25,428 nucleotides of DNA, taken from contig JBAVTG010000093.1 of assembly GCA_049696015.1 (NCBI GenBank), positions 1 through 25,428 on the forward strand, read 5' to 3'. A program made the translations under genes and the position numbers. This document shows positions 22,121 through 25,428 of this stretch, piece by piece. The notes under the pieces are model-generated. The model did not search any database, was not told the origin of the DNA, and saw nothing but the letters and a program-made list of their open reading frames with translations. Source of the DNA: JANMEX01 sp049696015. GTDB taxonomy: Bacteria > Pseudomonadota > Alphaproteobacteria > Rhizobiales > Rhizobiaceae. How positions within the stretch are numbered: position 1 is the stretch's first letter; the number at the start of each line of letters is the position of its first letter.

Positions 22121-23683
22121 TCACTTGTAGATGAAGCCGACGACACCGTGATAACGGCCGTTGGGACGCTTGGTCTGGGTGGTGCCATAGACGCGGTTGA
22201 CGCGGCCAAGCAGATAGCCGGCCCCGTCCGAGGCGACGTTGAAATTGTCGTCCGGCTTGGCGAGTTTGTTGCGGGCAACCGGGCGCACAAGATAGGGCGT
22301 TACAATGATCACCAACTCGGTTTCGTTACGGACGAAATCGCGGCTGCGGAAAAGCGCGCCCAGGACCGGAATGTTCTTTGCGCCCGGATAACCATTGATC
22401 ACCTGACGCGAGTCATCGCGGACCAGTCCGGCAATCATCATCGAGCCGCCTGAGGGCAATTCGATTGTGGTGTCGGCAAGACGTTTGCGGATTGAAATAA
22501 GGTTGCTTCCAGCCATCGAAACCGAACCTTCATTGGTTGGCTCGGAAACCGACGTGCGGACCTTCAGGCTGATGCGGCCGGGCGATAGCACGACCGGCGT
22601 AAACTCCAGACCGATTCCGTAGTCGATCTTGGTAACCTGATAAGAGTATTTCAGCTCGCCTGTGTCTTTATCAACTTCGCGGTTTGCGGTTGTGACCAGA
22701 TTGAATTCACCGCCAACTTTGAAAGTCGCTTTTTCACCCGAAACGGCGGTCAGAGTCGGTTCAGACAATGTCTTCATGACGCCGGACTGTTCCATCGCCG
22801 TCAGATAGGACCTGAGGTTGAAACTGCCCAGATTGCCCTGCAAAACTGCATCGGATGCATCCTGAAGCGGCTTGCCCAAGCCAGCGAATGTGCCTGTGAA
22901 CCCGCTGAAATTGATACCGCTGGAACTGGAGCCGGACGCCAGCACATTCATGCCGAGCTGCTTCATGACGTTGCGGCTGACTTCGGCAATCGTCACCTTC
23001 AGTGTGACCTGATCGTCGCCGACAATCTTGATCAAATTGACAATTTTCGAAGTGCGGCGTTCTTCCTGATCACCGCCGATAACGACTGAGCCCGCCGCGG
23101 CTGCCGGCGCGCTGCTGTTGAAAGCGCCGGTAGTCGCCTCGCCGCCGGTGACGAAGATTTCAGCCAGCTGAACCGCCCGCGAGGCGTCCTGCGGTGTTTG
23201 CACCGTGCCGGTCAGCACAACGTTGTCGTTGATGATTTCGGCTTTGATGTCTGAGTCTTCGATGAAGCGGGCCAGATAGCTGTCAAGGCCGGCGACATCG
23301 CGTTCGACCGTCAGGTCAATCGATGCGATCTGTTCGCCGTTGGGGCCGAACACGAAAATGTTGGTGTTTCCGACCTGCTTGCCAAATATGTAAATGCGCC
23401 GGGCGGTGCGGGACACGGCGTCAGCGACGCCGGGATTGGCCACCAGGATGTCATAGGCATCCTTTGGAAGATCGATCACAATGGATTTGTTAAGGCCCAG
23501 ATTGATGTTCTGGGTGCGCGAGTTGACCTGCTTGACAGTGTCAGACGCCTGCGCGGCAACCATGGTGCTTGCTGCAAAAGAAACAGAAAGAGCCAACGGC
23601 ATGGCGACAGTGACGGCCAGCGCCCTGGCCAGCTGGAGCACGCCCGCGACCTGGCGAGACTCAAGAGAATTGGTCACGTTCAT
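22121..23683 (-). CDS. cpaC: Tad pilus outer-membrane secretin CpaC (RcpA)
   Basis: Forms the outer-membrane channel for the Flp pilus. The 520-residue protein has a long signal peptide (predicted cleavage AQA-SD at about 46/47) and the N-terminal pilus-formation domain (about 53-125, including KSIVIDLPKDAYDILVANPG). A BON-like segment follows (about 135-185, VVLTGTVQTPQDASRA), then the secretin domain (about 260-480). There, the VPVLGALFRSRDF segment and the preceding GGSMMIAGLVRD are secretin hallmarks. An Ala/Gly-rich insert (about 190-215) links the domains. It overlaps cpaB by 4 bp. Confidence 0.95.
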   Translation of the reverse strand: MNVTNSLESRQVAGVLQLARALAVTVAMPLALSVSFAASTMVAAQASDTVKQVNSRTQNINLGLNKSIVIDLPKDAYDILVANPGVADAVSRTARRIYIFGKQVGNTNIFVFGPNGEQIASIDLTVERDVAGLDSYLARFIEDSDIKAEIINDNVVLTGTVQTPQDASRAVQLAEIFVTGGEATTGAFNSSAPAAAAGSVVIGGDQEERRTSKIVNLIKIVGDDQVTLKVTIAEVSRNVMKQLGMNVLASGSSSSGINFSGFTGTFAGLGKPLQDASDAVLQGNLGSFNLRSYLTAMEQSGVMKTLSEPTLTAVSGEKATFKVGGEFNLVTTANREVDKDTGELKYSYQVTKIDYGIGLEFTPVVLSPGRISLKVRTSVSEPTNEGSVSMAGSNLISIRKRLADTTIELPSGGSMMIAGLVRDDSRQVINGYPGAKNIPVLGALFRSRDFVRNETELVIIVTPYLVRPVARNKLAKPDDNFNVASDGAGYLLGRVNRVYGTTQTKRPNGRYHGVVGFIYK

Positions 23684-24504
23684 TTGCTTGCTCCGGTGTC
23701 AGATCCGATTACTGTGATTTCGCCAGACTTGATCAGTTTGACGCTGCCGTTTTTGCCACGGCCATTGACGAGATATTCCGAGCCGAGCGTGGCAGCCTCA
23801 TTGGCATCGGCGGTCGAGCGCAGGGCGAGCGCCAGGCGATCAGCCATCTGCTGTGCCACGGTGACGATTTCCGACTGTGAAGGGGTCAGCTCAAGTGTTG
23901 CCGTCTGGCCCACCTTGACCTTTCGGCCTTCCTCATCCTCGCGGATGGTTTGATCGATGGCCAGGACGCGGATGTTGGAAAGAATGGTTTCCGTGACAAA
24001 AGACTCACCGCCCGTTGCCGTCGTGGCACGGCGGGTCATGATCACATCGACATAGTCATTGGGCAGAATGAAACCGCCAGCCGAGGTATCGGCTGTGATT
24101 TCAACTGCGATTGCCCGCATGCCGGAGGGCAAGATCGAAGACATCAGGCTCTGGTCCTTGCCGACCAGCTTGGAGTCGCGAATCGGTTCGCCCTTGAGGA
24201 TTACAACGCGTGCGACAGAACCTTTGAGCTCTTCAACCGCCTGCGGTTTAATGGTCTGGGTTATAAACCCTTCCGTGACGGCCGCCTTCGGCCAATCCTG
24301 CCAGGCGATCTGCGATTCGATCACACCGCCAACAGGAATGTCTTCGCTGGCAATCAGCACTTGTTCCAGTTCGAGCTGCGGTACGGCTGGCGCCGCTTCC
24401 TGCGTCACGATCTGTTGCTGCGGCTGCATGTTCATGGCGATGTAGCCCGCTCCCGCAGCGGCCGCCAATGCCACACCTAGTACCACCAAACGCGTCGATT
24501 TCAT
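23680..24504 (-). CDS. cpaB: Tad pilus assembly protein CpaB (RcpC)
   Basis: Periplasmic component that associates with the secretin. The 274-residue protein has an N-terminal signal or anchor (about 6-25), a Gln/Pro-rich linker (26-45), an SAF domain (about 47-115, with VLIASEDIPVGGVIE) and an RcpC-type C-terminal domain (about 130-235, including AVEITADTSAGGFILPNDYV). The C-terminal tail is polar and probably disordered. It is the first gene of the cpaB-to-tadC operon; a TTAACCAT box lies about 64 bp upstream of its ATG. The ATGA overlap couples it to cpaC. Confidence 0.93.
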   Translation of the reverse strand: MKSTRLVVLGVALAAAAGAGYIAMNMQPQQQIVTQEAAPAVPQLELEQVLIASEDIPVGGVIESQIAWQDWPKAAVTEGFITQTIKPQAVEELKGSVARVVILKGEPIRDSKLVGKDQSLMSSILPSGMRAIAVEITADTSAGGFILPNDYVDVIMTRRATTATGGESFVTETILSNIRVLAIDQTIREDEEGRKVKVGQTATLELTPSQSEIVTVAQQMADRLALALRSTADANEAATLGSEYLVNGRGKNGSVKLIKSGEITVIGSDTGASK

Positions 24505-24567
24505 TGTCCAACCTCAACAACGAGGGATTTTCACTCGTTCCCAAACATGGTCGGCAATCGTGTAATT

Positions 24568-24575
24568 ATGGTTAA
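24568..24575 (-). promoter_or_regulatory. Candidate CtrA-type box upstream of cpaB
   Basis: On the minus strand the sequence reads CATTAACCATAATTACAC, containing TTAACCAT (24575-24568), a form of the CtrA site described in Caulobacter. It lies 64 bp before the cpaB ATG, in AT-rich DNA that probably holds the operon promoter, and resembles the box between the aminopeptidase and tadD (ATTAACCATTCATTAGG). Control by CtrA is inferred. Confidence 0.4.
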
Positions 24576-24660
24576 TGAAATGAAAGGAAGCGTGATTAAT
24601 TTTGAGTTTATGCAAAAATCCGGCACCTGAACTGCATATCCGAAGTCGGACCGGGAATCA

Positions 24661-24688
24661 GAAAGCCGGCTGCGTTGCAGCCGGCTTC
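24661..24688 (-). terminator. Rho-independent terminator after cpaA
   Basis: On the minus strand the arms AAGCCGGCTGC (24687-24677) and GCAGCCGGCTT (24673-24663) form an 11-bp perfect stem with a 3-base loop, followed by a short T-run (TTTC). It lies about 26 bp past the cpaA stop and ahead of the cpaB promoter region, indicating that cpaA and cpaB are transcribed separately. Confidence 0.75.
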
Positions 24689-24713
24689 CAACAAATCTGA
24701 ACTGGAATTTGAC

Positions 24714-25235
24714 CTAGCCCATGGTCAATTGGTTCATGGCCCAAATCATCAGCGGTGTTTCCGGATAGATCAGAAGGCCTGCGATGCCGAGGGCAATGCC
24801 GTAAGGGATCTTTTCCTTTGGGTCGGCGATCCGAAGCAGGAAATCAACCTTGCCCGCATAGACAGTCACATTTGAACTGCGGAACCGCAAAATAGCCAGG
24901 GTAAGGACGCCTCCCAAAGCCGAAGCGACCAGCAAATAGGATATCAGGTTCATGTCCAACCCGAACCAAAGCGCAGTGGACGCCATCAGTTTAGCGTCGC
25001 CGCCACCCATTGCGCCCGCCGCAAACAGTGCAAAGCAGACGCTCAGGACAATTGCCAATGCTGCGACGTGCCAGCCAATTTGAATTAACGGCATGCCGGT
25101 CAACGGCGCAATCACCAGGAAGGCGCCGACCAGCAAAATGGAAATCCGGTTTGCAATGGTCATCGACATCATGTCGGACATGGCAGCGTAGGACATGGCA
25201 AACGGGAAAACGACGAGAATGGCAGCGACAAGCAT
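24714..25235 (-). CDS. cpaA: Prepilin peptidase CpaA (TadV), A24 family
   Basis: Membrane aspartic protease that removes the leader of Flp pilin and pseudopilins. The 173-residue protein is the short form without the methylase domain, as usual for Tad systems. The two catalytic aspartates are D21 (AAMSDMMSMTIAN) and D80 in the GGGDAK motif. About five to six hydrophobic segments span the protein. AAGGAG lies 6 bases before ATG 25235. It lies between a probable Flp pilin gene and the cpaB operon, and is bounded by terminators on both sides. Confidence 0.93.
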   Translation of the reverse strand: MLVAAILVVFPFAMSYAAMSDMMSMTIANRISILLVGAFLVIAPLTGMPLIQIGWHVAALAIVLSVCFALFAAGAMGGGDAKLMASTALWFGLDMNLISYLLVASALGGVLTLAILRFRSSNVTVYAGKVDFLLRIADPKEKIPYGIALGIAGLLIYPETPLMIWAMNQLTMG

Positions 25236-25304
25236 CGGAAACTCCTTTGCAAAAATGCTAACTCAAACGGCTTAAGCGATCGTGAAACCGGCTCTTTGTT
25301 TAAA

Positions 25305-25338
25305 AGAAAAACCGCCCCCCGTTTCCGGAGAGCGGCTT
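25305..25338 (-). terminator. Rho-independent terminator after the probable Flp pilin gene
   Basis: On the minus strand AAGCCGCTCTCCG, tetraloop GAAA and CGGGGGGCGGTTT form a 13-bp stem (with several G-T pairs), followed by TTCTTTT. It lies between the pilin stop and cpaA, which would keep pilin mRNA abundant relative to cpaA, a common layout in Tad loci. Confidence 0.8.
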
Positions 25339-25370
25339 GATCATGCTTTGAAGGCTGATCGCGGCCAGAA

Positions 25371-25428
25371 TTACTTGGCAGCGACGACTTCGGCTTCGAT
25401 CGTGTAGAACTTGTTATTGATGGCGGTG
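25371..25428 (-). CDS. Partial ORF, probable C-terminus of Flp pilin
   Basis: Only the last 18 codons are inside the window (TAINNKFYTIEAEVVAAK, stop TAA). The short end with T-A-I-N-N-K-F resembles the tail of Flp-type pilins after their single hydrophobic helix. Its position directly upstream of the prepilin peptidase gene, with a strong terminator after it, supports this. The diagnostic processing site and E5 region lie outside the window, so the identification is by context. Confidence 0.6.
   Translation of the reverse strand, partial: TAINNKFYTIEAEVVAAK

Noticed and set aside
21369..22124. GTG start for cpaD overlapping the cpaC stop
   Set aside because: ATG 22106 has a clear GGAGAG at proper spacing; the GTG would place that Shine-Dalgarno inside the coding region.

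Overview
This window (GC-rich, dense operons, ATGA stop/start overlaps) looks like chromosome of an alphaproteobacterium of the order Hyphomicrobiales (Rhizobiales). The evidence is a membrane-anchored CycM-type cytochrome c, a monofunctional prephenate dehydratase with an ACT domain next to kdsB, a complete yejABEF peptide transporter followed by a GhrA-type reductase, and a Caulobacter/rhizobium-style cpa/tad pilus locus. Family names come from reading the proteins; no database search was run.

Layout. 1-230: the 3' end of a small winged-helix regulator. 234-1828 (minus): kdsB and pheA, divergent from the cycM-like gene (1972-2517), which ends in a strong terminator. 2640-10089 (plus): yejA, yejB, yejE, an intercalated vapB-vapC toxin-antitoxin pair, yejF and a 2-hydroxyacid dehydrogenase. 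10090-11501: a repeat-rich stretch with three inverted pairs of REP-like elements around one uncharacterised 238-residue ORF that itself carries a repeat-like insertion. 11502-15455 (minus): an M17 leucyl aminopeptidase, a MarR regulator and an NlpC/P60 hydrolase, then rsgA behind a possible leader-peptide region. 15567-16385 (plus): the TPR lipoprotein TadD, converging on the minus-strand pilus operon cpaB-cpaC-cpaD-cpaE-cpaF-tadB-tadC (24504 down to 16473). The prepilin peptidase cpaA and the end of a probable Flp pilin lie upstream at the right edge.

How the genes work together. YejA captures peptides in the periplasm, YejB/YejE form the channel and YejF powers import. The aminopeptidase and the NlpC/P60 enzyme suit downstream peptide and muropeptide turnover. 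The cpa/tad genes encode pilin processing (CpaA), outer-membrane secretin and assembly factors (CpaC, CpaD, CpaB, TadD), polar positioning (CpaE), the motor ATPase (CpaF) and the inner-membrane platform (TadB, TadC). TTAACCAT boxes precede both cpaB and the tadD/aminopeptidase divergent region, suggesting CtrA-type cell-cycle control.

Most notable observation: vapBC sits exactly between yejE and yejF. The yejE stop still overlaps an ATG that begins Met-Ser-Glu-Lys, which looks like the abandoned original yejF start. The present yejF appears to start at a TTG that overlaps the vapC stop, so the toxin-antitoxin pair seems to have been inserted into the beginning of yejF and a new start recruited. 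No wholly new system was identified with confidence.
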